Shown here: positions 37,699-46,964 of the stretch, one piece after another
Layout: each line of letters begins with the position of its first letter
How positions within the stretch are numbered: the stretch's first letter is position 1
Source of the DNA: Streptococcus saliviloxodontae
Lineage (GTDB): Bacteria > Bacillota > Bacilli > Lactobacillales > Streptococcaceae
Reading direction: 5' to 3'
Assembly (NCBI RefSeq): GCF_016908655.1
Contig: NZ_JAFBEI010000016.1
Span: forward strand, 1 to 47,000
DNA length: 47,000 nt
The notes under the pieces: model-generated
Seen by the model: the letters and a program-made list of their open reading frames with translations, nothing else
What the model was told of the DNA's origin: nothing
Database searches by the model: none
Position numbers and translations under genes: made by a program

Positions 37699-39432
37699 AT
37701 GGCATCATTACTAAAATACTTTAAGGGCTACATCAAGGAGACACTCCTTGGGCCCTTATTTAAATTATTAGAAGCAAGTTTTGAACTGTTAGTTCCTGTT
37801 ATCATAGCGACAATAGTTGATGATATTATTCCCAAATCTAATTATCCGAGACTTTATCTCATGATTGGCGGGCTTTTTGCTCTATCTGTCATGGGTATCA
37901 TTGTTTCTCTAACAGCTCAATTTTTCTCATCAAAAGCAGCAGTAGGTTACACCAGAAAATTAAATCAAGATCTTTTTAATAAAATCATGATACTTCCTAA
38001 AGCATCACGAGATCGTTTGACCACCTCTAGTCTAGTGACTCGTTTGACAAGTGATACCTATCAAATTCAAACAGCGATAAATCAATTTTTAAGGCTTTTT
38101 CTAAGGGCTCCGATTATTGTATTTGGTTCGATTATCATGGCTTACCGTATCAGTCCTAGACTTACCTTGAATTTTTTGGGGATGGTCATTCTGTTATTGC
38201 TAATCATAGCGATAACTTCTAGGATTTTGTCTCCTTATTACCAAAGGATTCGTTCTTTAACAGATGCTATTGTGACAAAAACAAGGGAGCAATTACAAGG
38301 AGTTCGTGTTATTCGAGCCTTTAATCAGGTTGCACGTGAACTTAAACAGTTTCAACAGGTCAATAACGACTATACAAAGAAACAAATTACAGCTGCTAAT
38401 ATTTCTAGCTTTGTTAACCCCTTAACATTTTTTGTTGTCAATACTACTTTGGTCTTAGTCATTTGGCAGGGGAATGGTCTGATTAGCCAAGGTCACTTAA
38501 GTCAAGGGATGCTCATCGCTTTGACGAATTACCTGCTACAGATACTGACAGAACTCTTAAAAATGACCATGCTTGTCACTTCTCTAAACCAGAGCTTTAT
38601 CTCTGCAAAACGGGTAACTCAAGTCTTTGAAGAAGAGGCAGAAGATCTTGATCAGCCGTTTGATGTTGAAGAATCGGACGATATTTCCATTAGAGTACGT
38701 GATCTGACTTTTACCTATCCAACAGCTGGAGACTCTTCCCTCCACAAATTGAATTTTTCTGTAAAAACGGGTGAAAATCTAGGTATTATCGGTGGTACTG
38801 GGTCTGGTAAGTCAACCTTGGTTCAACTATTTGACCATCTTTATGAGGTTGATAAGCAAGAACTTCAGATTTTCCATCACCACAAAAGTCCGTCTTCCAT
38901 TAGACATTGGCGCCAGATGGTGAGTCTTGTTCCGCAAAAAGCAGAGCTATTTAAAGGGACTGTTCGCTCTAACTTAACTATGGGCTTAGAAAGAGCCGTT
39001 TCCGACGATGAATTGTGGTGGGCTTTAGACATTGCCCAAGCTAGCGACTTTATCAGGGAAAAAGAAGGGCAACTTGACACAACTGTAGAGGCATTTGGGA
39101 AAAACTTTTCAGGGGGACAACGTCAACGGTTAACAATTGCCAGAGCGGTTTTGAAACGCGCACCATTTCTTATCCTTGATGACTCAACTTCAGCTCTAGA
39201 CTACCTGACTGAGAAAAGACTGCTGCAAGCCATTCAAGAAGAGTTGAGTGAAACCACTTTAATTATGGTTTCACAACGCACTAATAGTCTTAAAGCAATG
39301 ACCAACATCTTAGTTTTGGATAAGGGTGCTCAAATTGGCTATGGTAACCACAAGGCTCTCCTTGACTCGAATGCTACTTATCAAGCGATTCACTTATCAC
39401 AACAAAGAGGGGAGTCATCTGATGAAAGCTAA
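37699..39432 (+). CDS. ABC exporter half-transporter, degenerate Walker B subunit
   Basis: A 577-residue type IV ABC exporter with six membrane helices and one nucleotide-binding domain. Walker A is GGTGSGKST (from residue 365), the signature is FSGGQRQRL (about 471), and Walker B reads ILDDSTSALD, with Asp495 in place of the catalytic Glu. It overlaps the next gene by 11 bp. With that partner it forms a heterodimer in which only one ATP site is fully active, as in BmrC/BmrD or PatA/PatB. The substrate may be a drug or lipid; neither is shown. Confidence 0.88.
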   Translation: MASLLKYFKGYIKETLLGPLFKLLEASFELLVPVIIATIVDDIIPKSNYPRLYLMIGGLFALSVMGIIVSLTAQFFSSKAAVGYTRKLNQDLFNKIMILPKASRDRLTTSSLVTRLTSDTYQIQTAINQFLRLFLRAPIIVFGSIIMAYRISPRLTLNFLGMVILLLLIIAITSRILSPYYQRIRSLTDAIVTKTREQLQGVRVIRAFNQVARELKQFQQVNNDYTKKQITAANISSFVNPLTFFVVNTTLVLVIWQGNGLISQGHLSQGMLIALTNYLLQILTELLKMTMLVTSLNQSFISAKRVTQVFEEEAEDLDQPFDVEESDDISIRVRDLTFTYPTAGDSSLHKLNFSVKTGENLGIIGGTGSGKSTLVQLFDHLYEVDKQELQIFHHHKSPSSIRHWRQMVSLVPQKAELFKGTVRSNLTMGLERAVSDDELWWALDIAQASDFIREKEGQLDTTVEAFGKNFSGGQRQRLTIARAVLKRAPFLILDDSTSALDYLTEKRLLQAIQEELSETTLIMVSQRTNSLKAMTNILVLDKGAQIGYGNHKALLDSNATYQAIHLSQQRGESSDES

Positions 39433-41158
39433 GAAACAACAAACCACTTTAAGACGACTTAGTCGTGATTTGCTAAGACAAAAACAAATTCTTATTCCTG
39501 TATTTGTACTAACTGTTATCCAAGTAGGCTTAACGGTTTACTTACCAATTTTGATTGGTAATGCAGTAGATAGTGTTTTGTTACCGAATTCAAGTGCTCG
39601 TTTGCTCCCGATTATTTGGAAAATGGTTTGTGTCATTGCGGTCAATACCATTGTTCAAGCGCTTAATCCATTGTTGTATAATCGATTGGTTTATCGCTAT
39701 ATTTCTGATTTGAGAATGAAAGTCATTGATCGATTGCATCACCTTCCTTTGAGTTATCTTGATAGACGTTCTATTGGAGATATGGTTAGTCGTGTTACTA
39801 CCGATACTGAACAACTCTCTAACGGCTTAATCATGGTATTTAATCAATTTTTTGTAGGTATTTTAACGATTGTCGTTACTATCGTTACGATGGCAGAAAT
39901 TGATTTCATTATGCTTGTTCTAGTTTTGTTACTAACTCCTCTATCGCTCTATCTGGCACGTTTTATTGCTTCTAGAAGTTACCATCTCTATCAGCAACAA
40001 ACGCAATCAAGGGGAGAACAAACGCAGTTGATTGAAGAAATGATTAGCCAAGAAAGTCTCTTGCAATCATTAAATGCGCAAGATCAAGTGATTAAGACTT
40101 TTAATAAGGTCAATGCTACCTACGCTAAACACTCTCAAGATGCCATTTTTTACTCATCTGCGGTCAATCCAGCAACGCGTTTTGTCAATTCACTGATTTA
40201 TGCTCTGTTAGCTGGAGTGGGTGCCGTCCGTATTATGCATGGAGCATTCAGTATTGGTCAATTAACAACTTTTCTTAACTATGTTAACCAATACACCAAA
40301 CCCTTTAATGATATCTCAGCCGTCTTATCAGAATTGCAAAGTGCCACAGCCTGCGCAGAGAGACTGTATAGCATCTTAGAAGAAGAGCTTCCAGATACAA
40401 GTCTCGAAACCAAAGAGTTGAAAAACCTTAAAGGTCAGGTCGACTTTGAAAATGTGATGTTTGGCTATACAAAAGACAAACCTTTAATTAAACAGTTGAA
40501 TCTTCATATCCCTGCTGGGGCCAAAGTGGCAGTTGTTGGGCCTACTGGTGCTGGAAAATCCACTCTCATTAATTTGTTAATGCGTTTTTACGATCTTGAT
40601 GGTGGACGAATTCTTATCGATAATCAAGCCATCAACGAGATACCCGTTGCCGAACTAAGGCAGCAATTCGGTATGGTTTTACAAGAAACGTGGCTAGAAA
40701 CAGCTACCATTCATGATAATATCGCCTATGGATTTCCAGATGCTAGTCGAGAAGAGGTTGTTGATGCCGCTAAAGCTGCCAATGCAGACTTCTTTATTCG
40801 TCAATTACCTCAAGGCTATGATACCTATCTTTCAGATGCAGGAGATTCCTTATCACAAGGTCAACGACAACTGTTGACGATCTCGCGAATATTCGTAAGA
40901 CTTCCTAAATTATTGATTCTAGATGAAGCAACTTCTTCAATTGATACAAGAACTGAAGTACTTATTCAAGAAGCCTTTGAAAAACTGATGACAGGTCGCA
41001 CAAGCTTCATTATAGCTCACCGTTTATCAACGATCCAAACAGCAGACTTGATTTTAGTCATGGATAAAGGAAATATCGTTGAACATGGTAACCATCGTGA
41101 ATTGATGCAACAAAAAGGTATTTACTATCAAATGCAAACTGCACAACAAGTAGAATAG
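39422..41158 (+). CDS. ABC exporter half-transporter, partner subunit
   Basis: A 578-residue partner of the preceding subunit. The ATG at 39422 has GGGGAG upstream; a longer frame from 39326 lies inside the first gene. Walker A is GPTGAGKST (from 373), the signature is degenerate, LSQGQ (477-481), and Walker B is normal, LILDEATSS with Glu502. The two subunits therefore complement each other: this one provides the intact catalytic Glu and the other provides the intact signature. It closes the run that began with tdk. Confidence 0.9.
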   Translation: MKAKKQQTTLRRLSRDLLRQKQILIPVFVLTVIQVGLTVYLPILIGNAVDSVLLPNSSARLLPIIWKMVCVIAVNTIVQALNPLLYNRLVYRYISDLRMKVIDRLHHLPLSYLDRRSIGDMVSRVTTDTEQLSNGLIMVFNQFFVGILTIVVTIVTMAEIDFIMLVLVLLLTPLSLYLARFIASRSYHLYQQQTQSRGEQTQLIEEMISQESLLQSLNAQDQVIKTFNKVNATYAKHSQDAIFYSSAVNPATRFVNSLIYALLAGVGAVRIMHGAFSIGQLTTFLNYVNQYTKPFNDISAVLSELQSATACAERLYSILEEELPDTSLETKELKNLKGQVDFENVMFGYTKDKPLIKQLNLHIPAGAKVAVVGPTGAGKSTLINLLMRFYDLDGGRILIDNQAINEIPVAELRQQFGMVLQETWLETATIHDNIAYGFPDASREEVVDAAKAANADFFIRQLPQGYDTYLSDAGDSLSQGQRQLLTISRIFVRLPKLLILDEATSSIDTRTEVLIQEAFEKLMTGRTSFIIAHRLSTIQTADLILVMDKGNIVEHGNHRELMQQKGIYYQMQTAQQVE

Positions 41159-41172
41159 ATGGTAGTTGATTG

Positions 41173-41230
41173 AATTCCAAACAAAAAAACTCCTAGTCTG
41201 TATGGGCTAGGAGTTTTTTTGTTTGGAATT
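41173..41230. terminator. Long bidirectional terminator between the ABC genes and pgm
   Basis: A perfect 24-bp inverted repeat (41173-41196 with 41207-41230), 10-nt loop. The core CTCCTAG/CTAGGAG is flanked by A7 and T7 tracts. It is long enough to form a hairpin with T-runs on either strand. Confidence 0.92.
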
Positions 41231-41239
41231 TACGCGTTT

Positions 41240-42958
41240 TTATTTTACAAAAGCATTGATTTCAGCTTCAATAGCTGCGATTTTTTCGTCAGCCTGAGCA
41301 AGAGTTTCGCCGACTGTAGCAATGTAAAATTTGATTTTTGGTTCTGTACCAGATGGGCGAACAGCGAACCATGAGCCATCTGTCAAATGATATTTAAGGA
41401 CGTTACTTGCTGGAGTTGTTAATTCAGTAACAGTTCCGTCAAGGGCAGTAGCAGTGCGGAGTTCAAAGTCCTCAAGAAGTGCGATGTCAGTTTGGTTGAA
41501 TTGTGTTGGGGCATTGTCACGAAATTTATCCATGATTTTTTTGATTTCAGCCGCACCATCAACACCTGAAAGGGTAACGGAAATGGTTTTCTCAGCGAAG
41601 TAGCCGTATTCTTTGTAGATTTCATCGATACCATCAGCTAGGGTCAAACCACGTGAGCGGTAGTAAGCAGCAATCTCAGCAACAATTAAGACAGCTTGGA
41701 TAGCATCTTTATCACGTACAAACGGTTTAATGAGGTAGCCGAAACTTTCTTCAAAACCAAACATATAAGTGTGGTTGTGTTTTTCTTCAAATTCTTGAAT
41801 TTTTTCAGCGATAAATTTGAAACCAGTTAGGACGTTGAACATAGTAGCGCCATAGCTTTCAGCAATCTTAGTCACCAACTCAGTTGATACGATTGACTTA
41901 GCAAGGGCAGCATTAGCAGGAAGTGTACCGGCAGCTTTATGAGCTTCAAGGATGTATTTCGCAATAATAGCCCCGATTTGGTTACCAGAGAGGTTTTTGT
42001 AAGAGCCATCAGCCTGACGAATCTCAACACCAAGACGGTCAGCATCAGGGTCGGTAGCTACAAGAACGTCTGCATCAACTTGGCGTCCAAGTTCTTCAGC
42101 AAGTGCGAAAGCAGCTTGACTTTCAGGATTTGGTGATTTAACGGTTGAGAAATCAGGATCTGGAGTTGCTTGTGCTTCGACAACTTGAACAGATTCAAAA
42201 CCAGCTTGTGCAAGGGCACGACGAGCTAGCATTTCACCAGTACCATGAAGTGGTGTATAGACAATCTTCATATCACGTCCAAACTCAGCAATCAATTTTT
42301 GGTTAATGTTGACATCTTTAACCTCTTTAAGGTATTCGACATCAACAGCTTCACCGATAACTTCAATAAGTCCAGAAGCCTTGCTTTCTTCTAAATCGGC
42401 TAGCTCAACTGTAAATGGGTTTTCAATTGCACGAATATAATCTGTTAAGGCATCAGCATCAGCAGGTGGCATTTGTCCACCATCTTCACCGTACACTTTA
42501 TAACCATTAAACGGAGCTGGATTGTGACTTGCTGTCACCATAATACCAGCGAAAGTATTCAAATGACGAACGGCAAATGATAATTCTGGTGTTGGACGAA
42601 GTGATTCAAAGACATAAGATTTGATGCCGTGGGCTGCCAACACTTGGGCTGATTCAAAAGCGAACTCTGGAGAGAAGTGGCGAGAATCGTAAGCGATCGC
42701 CACACCACGCTTCTTAGCCTCATCGCCTTTGCTCTCTACCAATTTTGCTAATCCTTCAGTGGCTTGACGAACAACGTAGATGTTGATGCGGTTAGTACCT
42801 GCACCGATATAACCACGCATACCTGCTGTACCAAACTCAAGGTTTGTATAGAAAGCATCCTCTTTTGTTTTTTCATCCATACCCTCTAATTCTTGGCGGA
42901 GGTAGTCTGGAAGGGCTTCGAAATCAACCCATTTTTGATAATTTTCTTGATATGACAT
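41240..42958 (-). CDS. pgm: Alpha-phosphoglucomutase
   Basis: Interconverts glucose 1-phosphate and glucose 6-phosphate, feeding UDP-glucose for capsule, teichoic acid and glycogen-like polymers. The 572-residue protein has the catalytic phosphoserine S144 in VTASHNPAPFNGYKVYG, the metal loop ATDPDADRLGVE, the sugar-binding GFEESFGYL and the phosphate-binding RPSGTEPKIKFY. It is the PgcA-type enzyme of Firmicutes. A strong promoter and a cre-like site lie directly upstream. Confidence 0.94.
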   Translation of the reverse strand: MSYQENYQKWVDFEALPDYLRQELEGMDEKTKEDAFYTNLEFGTAGMRGYIGAGTNRINIYVVRQATEGLAKLVESKGDEAKKRGVAIAYDSRHFSPEFAFESAQVLAAHGIKSYVFESLRPTPELSFAVRHLNTFAGIMVTASHNPAPFNGYKVYGEDGGQMPPADADALTDYIRAIENPFTVELADLEESKASGLIEVIGEAVDVEYLKEVKDVNINQKLIAEFGRDMKIVYTPLHGTGEMLARRALAQAGFESVQVVEAQATPDPDFSTVKSPNPESQAAFALAEELGRQVDADVLVATDPDADRLGVEIRQADGSYKNLSGNQIGAIIAKYILEAHKAAGTLPANAALAKSIVSTELVTKIAESYGATMFNVLTGFKFIAEKIQEFEEKHNHTYMFGFEESFGYLIKPFVRDKDAIQAVLIVAEIAAYYRSRGLTLADGIDEIYKEYGYFAEKTISVTLSGVDGAAEIKKIMDKFRDNAPTQFNQTDIALLEDFELRTATALDGTVTELTTPASNVLKYHLTDGSWFAVRPSGTEPKIKFYIATVGETLAQADEKIAAIEAEINAFVK

Positions 42959-42977
42959 AAGAAACTCCTTATAGTTT

Positions 42978-42991
42978 TTATAACGCTTTCA
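42978..42991. promoter_or_regulatory. CcpA cre-like site at pgm
   Basis: TTATAACGCTTTCA matches TGWNANCGNTNWCA at 13 of 14 positions and lies just downstream of the -10, over the expected start point of pgm. Confidence 0.5.
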
Positions 42992-43019
42992 TTATAACAT
43001 GAAAAATTCTGAAACTCAA
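42991..43019 (-). promoter_or_regulatory. Promoter of pgm
   Basis: Minus strand TTGAGT (43019-43014), 17 bp, perfect TATAAT (42996-42991). Confidence 0.72.
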
Positions 43020-43053
43020 TGATTTAGCTAGATTTTAAGGAAGTTTAGGACTT

Positions 43054-43091
43054 AAAAAAGCCTAGGTGAGTTTCTTTTAAAACACCTAAGC
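43054..43091 (-). terminator. Terminator of the coaB-coaC-S component operon
   Basis: AAAAAAGCCTAGGTG (43054-43068) and CACCTAAGC (43083-43091); on the minus strand the stem is followed by six T residues. Confidence 0.8.
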
Positions 43092-43098
43092 TTTCAGA

Positions 43099-43680
43099 TT
43101 AATGAAGTTTGATTTTTTGTAGAGTTGGTACGATAGCAAGTGTTAAGAAAGCTGAAATCAGCATTTCTGCTATAGCATTTGTACCTAAGATAACCGCTAA
43201 GAGCGCTTGGATATTGCCATTGTAGAGGTTGGCAAATAGGATGAAAATACCTCCCAAAACAAAGACGGTATTGGTCATTGATCCTATAGCGCCAGATAGA
43301 AGTAGGCCGAATTTGCCTGTTCGCTTAGTCCATTTGTAAATGAAGTAAGGGGTAATGCCAATTAAAACCCTTGGGACTATAGCGATAATAAGGGAGTAGA
43401 AGTTTCCATTGTCAACAAAAGGACTAAACAGATATGAGGTAGGCAGTTGTACAACTGTATTTGTCACAACTGAGATGATTCCCATAAACAATCCTAAGCT
43501 CGCACCTATTTTAGGTCCGTAAATGATTGAAGCTACAATAACCGGAATGTGAATCAAGGTTGGTTTGATTGGTACTGGTAGAACATTGAAAATGATACTA
43601 GACAACAGATGGATGACTAGCATAACAGCAAAAAAAATAGCAAGTGTTGCAATAGTTGATGATTTTTGGTTACGGTTCAT
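43099..43680 (-). CDS. ECF transporter S component, probably pantothenate-related
   Basis: A 193-residue membrane protein with about six hydrophobic helices, including LPVPIKPTLIHIPVIVASIIYGPKIG, the type of segment seen in energy-coupling-factor S components. Its start overlaps the end of coaC by 11 bp. Because both partners act on pantothenate-derived intermediates, uptake of pantothenate (PanT-like) is the most likely role. It needs the shared EcfAA'T module, which is encoded elsewhere. Confidence 0.75.
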   Translation of the reverse strand: MNRNQKSSTIATLAIFFAVMLVIHLLSSIIFNVLPVPIKPTLIHIPVIVASIIYGPKIGASLGLFMGIISVVTNTVVQLPTSYLFSPFVDNGNFYSLIIAIVPRVLIGITPYFIYKWTKRTGKFGLLLSGAIGSMTNTVFVLGGIFILFANLYNGNIQALLAVILGTNAIAEMLISAFLTLAIVPTLQKIKLH

Positions 43681-44218
43681 GTAATATCTCCTCTATTTTA
43701 ATCAGAATATCATCCACATCAGCAAGTGCCCCTCGTCCTATGTCTCCACAAGCTAACAAGGCTGACTTCGGTTGAATAATGTCATAGCCAATTTCTTCCA
43801 AAGAAGTCAGGTTTTTTTGAGTTAAAGGGTGCTCATACATTTTAGTATTCATAGCAGGAGCCAATAATTTTTTAGTTGTTGATGGCAAGGCTAGAGCAGT
43901 AGCAGTTAGCATGTTATCAGCAAAGCCATTTGCCAGGTGTGCGATGGTATTAGCTGAAGCAGGTGCGACAACAAAAAGATCTGTTTCTTTTCCTAAATCA
44001 ATATGTTCAATACGAGTAGCTACTTTCTCCTCCATAACATCTAGATACACAGGATTTTTTGATAAAACCTGTAATGTCAAAGGGGTAATAAAAGAAGTTG
44101 CAGCTTTAGTCATGATAATAGTGACATTATAGCCTCGTTTTTTTAACTGACTTGTCAAATCAGCAGACTTATAGGCTGAGATAGAACCTGAAACAGCTAG
44201 AGTAATACGTTTAGTCAT
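43670..44218 (-). CDS. coaC: Phosphopantothenoylcysteine decarboxylase
   Basis: Flavin enzyme that decarboxylates phosphopantothenoylcysteine to phosphopantetheine in CoA synthesis. The 182 residues include ITLAVSGSISAYKSADLTSQL, the active-site His in RIEHIDLG, the PASANTIAHLANGFADN motif, and the PAMNTKMYEHP and ACGDIGRG blocks. In streptococci the CoaB and CoaC activities are on separate genes, as here. The start overlaps coaB by 8 bp. Confidence 0.93.
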   Translation of the reverse strand: MTKRITLAVSGSISAYKSADLTSQLKKRGYNVTIIMTKAATSFITPLTLQVLSKNPVYLDVMEEKVATRIEHIDLGKETDLFVVAPASANTIAHLANGFADNMLTATALALPSTTKKLLAPAMNTKMYEHPLTQKNLTSLEEIGYDIIQPKSALLACGDIGRGALADVDDILIKIEEILHEP

Positions 44219-44897
44219 TGTGTGTCACCTGTTCATAGATTACATCAGCGATTTCTTGTTTGGTGAAGGCTTCGCTGATTTGATTATCCGACAAGAGATA
44301 AGCGTGATGCTGTTTGGATGTTATCTCATTGAGGTCGTTGGCTAAAATATAGTCAGCCTGATTTTTTTGAAGGCTTGCGCGAGCAACTGAAAAAAGCTCA
44401 TCACGAGACACATTGACTAATAATTTAAATCCTATAAGACAAATATCCGGATTCCATTGCTTGATCAAACTGATAACCTTGGGTGTTTTTTTCAGAAAAA
44501 GCACTTGATAATCTGCCTGAGATGAAATTTTAGATTCCTGATTGCTTTTTGTTAGTAGTTTGGTTAAGTCTTCGCTAGACAAGACATCATCAAGATCTGT
44601 CATATAAACTGGAGTATAGTCAGAAACAGCCATACTATGGATCACAAGATCATGGCTTTTCACTAAAGGCTCCATTGTTGTTAGCAAACTATCTACCGTC
44701 GAGACAATATAAGTGTGCAATAAAGAACTTGCTTCAGGTTTAACAGCTTGTTTGGTTGTCACCAGACTTACTTCGTGTCCTTGAGCTAAGAAACGTTCAG
44801 CTATGAGCTTTCCCAGATTTCCTGTTGAGTGATTAGTGATACCTCTTACTGAGTCGATTTTCTCAGTTGTACCACCAGATGTAATCAAAACTTTCAT
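44211..44897 (-). CDS. coaB: Phosphopantothenate-cysteine ligase
   Basis: Joins 4'-phosphopantothenate and cysteine with a nucleoside triphosphate. The 228-residue protein opens with KVLITSGGTTEKIDSVRGITNHSTGNLGKLIAE, the nucleotide-binding start of the CoaB domain, and contains HSMAVSDYTP and FLKKTPKVISLIKQW. It is first in the operon coaB-coaC-S component and is divergent from fhs across about 250 bp. Confidence 0.92.
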   Translation of the reverse strand: MKVLITSGGTTEKIDSVRGITNHSTGNLGKLIAERFLAQGHEVSLVTTKQAVKPEASSLLHTYIVSTVDSLLTTMEPLVKSHDLVIHSMAVSDYTPVYMTDLDDVLSSEDLTKLLTKSNQESKISSQADYQVLFLKKTPKVISLIKQWNPDICLIGFKLLVNVSRDELFSVARASLQKNQADYILANDLNEITSKQHHAYLLSDNQISEAFTKQEIADVIYEQVTHND

Positions 44898-45146
44898 AGA
44901 TGCATTTTACCTTAAATCAAAGCCTTTGTAAACCAAGAAATTATTTAGGGTAACTTTTTATCCTGTAAGAAACAAGTAAAAAGCAAAATAAAGTTTCTCT
45001 AAAAATGAACTCTTTTTCCGATAAAAAGGGTTTATTTATGAGTAATATAAAGTAATAAGCGAACGTTATCTGTTTTTAGTACAAAAATGGTGCGTTTTTG
45101 CTTAATCTTTGCTATAATAGACTCATAAATGAAAAAGAGGTGTCTC
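44898..45146. promoter_or_regulatory. Divergent intergenic region between coaB and fhs
   Basis: About 250 bp without a gene. It holds a dyad CTTTTT-CCGAT-AAAAAG (45012-45027), a PurBox-like CGAACGTT (45060-45067) within AAGCGAACGTTAT, and a perfect -10 TATAAT (45113-45118). No good -35 is present, which fits a promoter that needs an activator. The PurBox-like site is centred about 61 bp upstream of the predicted fhs start. No clear coaB promoter was resolved. Confidence 0.4.
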
Positions 45147-46817
45147 ATGAAATCTGATATCGAAATTGCACAAAGTATTGAACTAAAACCAATTACTGAC
45201 ATCGTTGAACAAGTCGGCATTACGTTTGACGATATCGAGTTATATGGCAAATATAAAGCAAAGCTTTCTTTTGATAAGATCAATGCAGTTAAAGATCAAG
45301 AACCAGGTAAGCTAGTTCTCGTAACAGCTATCAATCCGACGCCAGCAGGTGAAGGAAAATCAACGATGTCTATCGGACTTGCTGATGCACTTAATAAAAT
45401 CGGCAAAAAAACTATGATTGCCCTTCGCGAACCATCTCTTGGACCTGTCATGGGGATTAAAGGTGGTGCAGCAGGTGGTGGCTATGCTCAGGTTCTTCCT
45501 ATGGAAGATATTAACCTACACTTTACTGGTGATATGCACGCCATCACGACTGCCAATAACGCCTTGTCTGCCCTTATTGACAATCATATCCAACAGGGAA
45601 ATGAACTCGGTATTGACCAACGTCGTATCATTTGGAAACGTGTTGTTGACCTAAATGACCGTGCTCTTCGTCAAGTTATTATCGGACTTGGAAGCCCAGT
45701 AAATGGTATTCCACGTGAAGATGGTTTCGATATCACTGTTGCTTCAGAAATTATGGCCATCCTTTGCTTGGCAACAGATATTAAAGACCTCAAAGAACGT
45801 CTTTCAAATATTGTAGTTGCTTACCGCTATGACCGTACGCCTGTTTATGTGCGCGATCTTGAGGTTGAGGGAGCTTTGACTCTCATTCTTAAAGATGCTA
45901 TTAAGCCTAACCTCGTTCAAACGATTTACGGTACACCAGCCCTTGTTCACGGTGGTCCGTTTGCTAATATTGCTCACGGTTGTAACTCTGTTCTCGCAAC
46001 ATCAACAGCCCTTCGCTTGGCAGACTATACTATCACAGAAGCTGGGTTCGGTGCTGACCTTGGTGCTGAGAAATTCTTGGATATCAAAACACCAAATCTT
46101 CCAAAAACGCCGGATGCAGTTGTGATTGTTGCCACTCTTCGTGCGCTTAAAATGCATGGTGGCGTTGCTAAGACAGATCTTTCAGAAGAAAATGTTGAAG
46201 CGGTTAAAGCTGGGTTTGCTAACTTGAAACGTCACGTTGAAAATGTTCGTAAATTCGGACTTCCAGCAGTCGTAGCCATCAACGAATTTGTTGCAGATAC
46301 AGAAGCTGAAATCGCCACTTTGAAAGAACTCTGTGCTGAAATTGGTGTTCCTGTTGAGCTTGCTAGCGTTTGGGCAAACGGTGCAGATGGTGGTGTTGAC
46401 CTTGCTAAAGCGGTTGTAGAAGCGGTTGAAAATGGCGGAGCTGACTACAAACGACTCTATTCAGATGACGATTCAATTGAAGAAAAAGTTTCTAAAATTG
46501 TTACGCAAATCTATGGTGGACGTTCAGTTATTTTTGGACCAAAAGCCCAAACACAACTGAAACAGTTTGCTACATTCGGTTGGGATAAACTTCCTGTCTG
46601 CATGGCAAAAACACAATACAGCTTCTCAGACAATCCAGCTCTTTTAGGTGCACCAGAAGAGTTTGATATTACGATCCGTGAATTTGTACCAAAAACTGGT
46701 GCAGGATTTATCGTTGCTCTTACAGGTGATGTTATGACTATGCCAGGTCTTCCTAAAAAACCAGCAGCCCTCAATATGGATGTGGCAGAAGACGGAACTG
46801 CAATCGGACTATTCTAA
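45147..46817 (+). CDS. fhs: Formate-tetrahydrofolate ligase
   Basis: Makes 10-formyl-THF from formate, THF and ATP for purine synthesis and initiator tRNA formylation. The ATG at 45147 has AAAGAGG 6 bp upstream and gives 556 residues, the family length; the in-frame ATG at 45129 lies before this site. The ATP loop [18 protein letters not shown] and the start [16 protein letters not shown] are diagnostic, with [12 protein letters not shown] and [14 protein letters not shown] substrate-binding loops. It works with glyA as a one-carbon supplier, and the shared PurBox-like site with guaC suggests purine control. Confidence 0.97.
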   Translation: MKSDIEIAQSIELKPITDIVEQVGITFDDIELYGKYKAKLSFDKINAVKDQEPGKLVLVTAINPTPAGEGKSTMSIGLADALNKIGKKTMIALREPSLGPVMGIKGGAAGGGYAQVLPMEDINLHFTGDMHAITTANNALSALIDNHIQQGNELGIDQRRIIWKRVVDLNDRALRQVIIGLGSPVNGIPREDGFDITVASEIMAILCLATDIKDLKERLSNIVVAYRYDRTPVYVRDLEVEGALTLILKDAIKPNLVQTIYGTPALVHGGPFANIAHGCNSVLATSTALRLADYTITEAGFGADLGAEKFLDIKTPNLPKTPDAVVIVATLRALKMHGGVAKTDLSEENVEAVKAGFANLKRHVENVRKFGLPAVVAINEFVADTEAEIATLKELCAEIGVPVELASVWANGADGGVDLAKAVVEAVENGGADYKRLYSDDDSIEEKVSKIVTQIYGGRSVIFGPKAQTQLKQFATFGWDKLPVCMAKTQYSFSDNPALLGAPEEFDITIREFVPKTGAGFIVALTGDVMTMPGLPKKPAALNMDVAEDGTAIGLF

Positions 46818-46834
46818 AAAGTTCATCTATACAC

Positions 46835-46859
46835 AAAGTCAACTTCGGTTGACTTTTTT
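46835..46859 (+). terminator. Terminator of fhs
   Basis: AAAGTCAAC, tetraloop TTCG, GTTGACTTT (46835-46856) and a T-run. Confidence 0.92.
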
Positions 46860-46864
46860 ATTAT

Positions 46865-46923
46865 GGCTTCGAGCCAGTTTTTCTCTGAGAGAAAAACAAG
46901 AAAACCACCAGCTATGCTGGTGG
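46865..46923. repeat. Cluster of three perfect short hairpins downstream of fhs
   Basis: In order: GGCT-TCG-AGCC (46865-46875), GTTTTTCTC-TGA-GAGAAAAAC (46877-46897), CCACCAGC-TAT-GCTGGTGG (46905-46923). All have three-base loops. They follow the fhs terminator, with no reading frame across them. A small RNA, an extra terminator or a short repeat remnant are all possible. Confidence 0.45.
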
Positions 46924-46934
46924 CTGACAAGGCT

Positions 46935-46964
46935 TTGAGCTTCCATTTATTTTTCCTGTATAAT
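46935..46964 (+). promoter_or_regulatory. Promoter of the gene that begins beyond the window
   Basis: TTGAGC (46935-46940), 18-bp spacer, perfect TATAAT (46959-46964). AAGGAGG at 46984-46990 is a strong ribosome binding site, so a start codon is expected at or just past base 47000. The gene itself cannot be identified. Confidence 0.7.
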
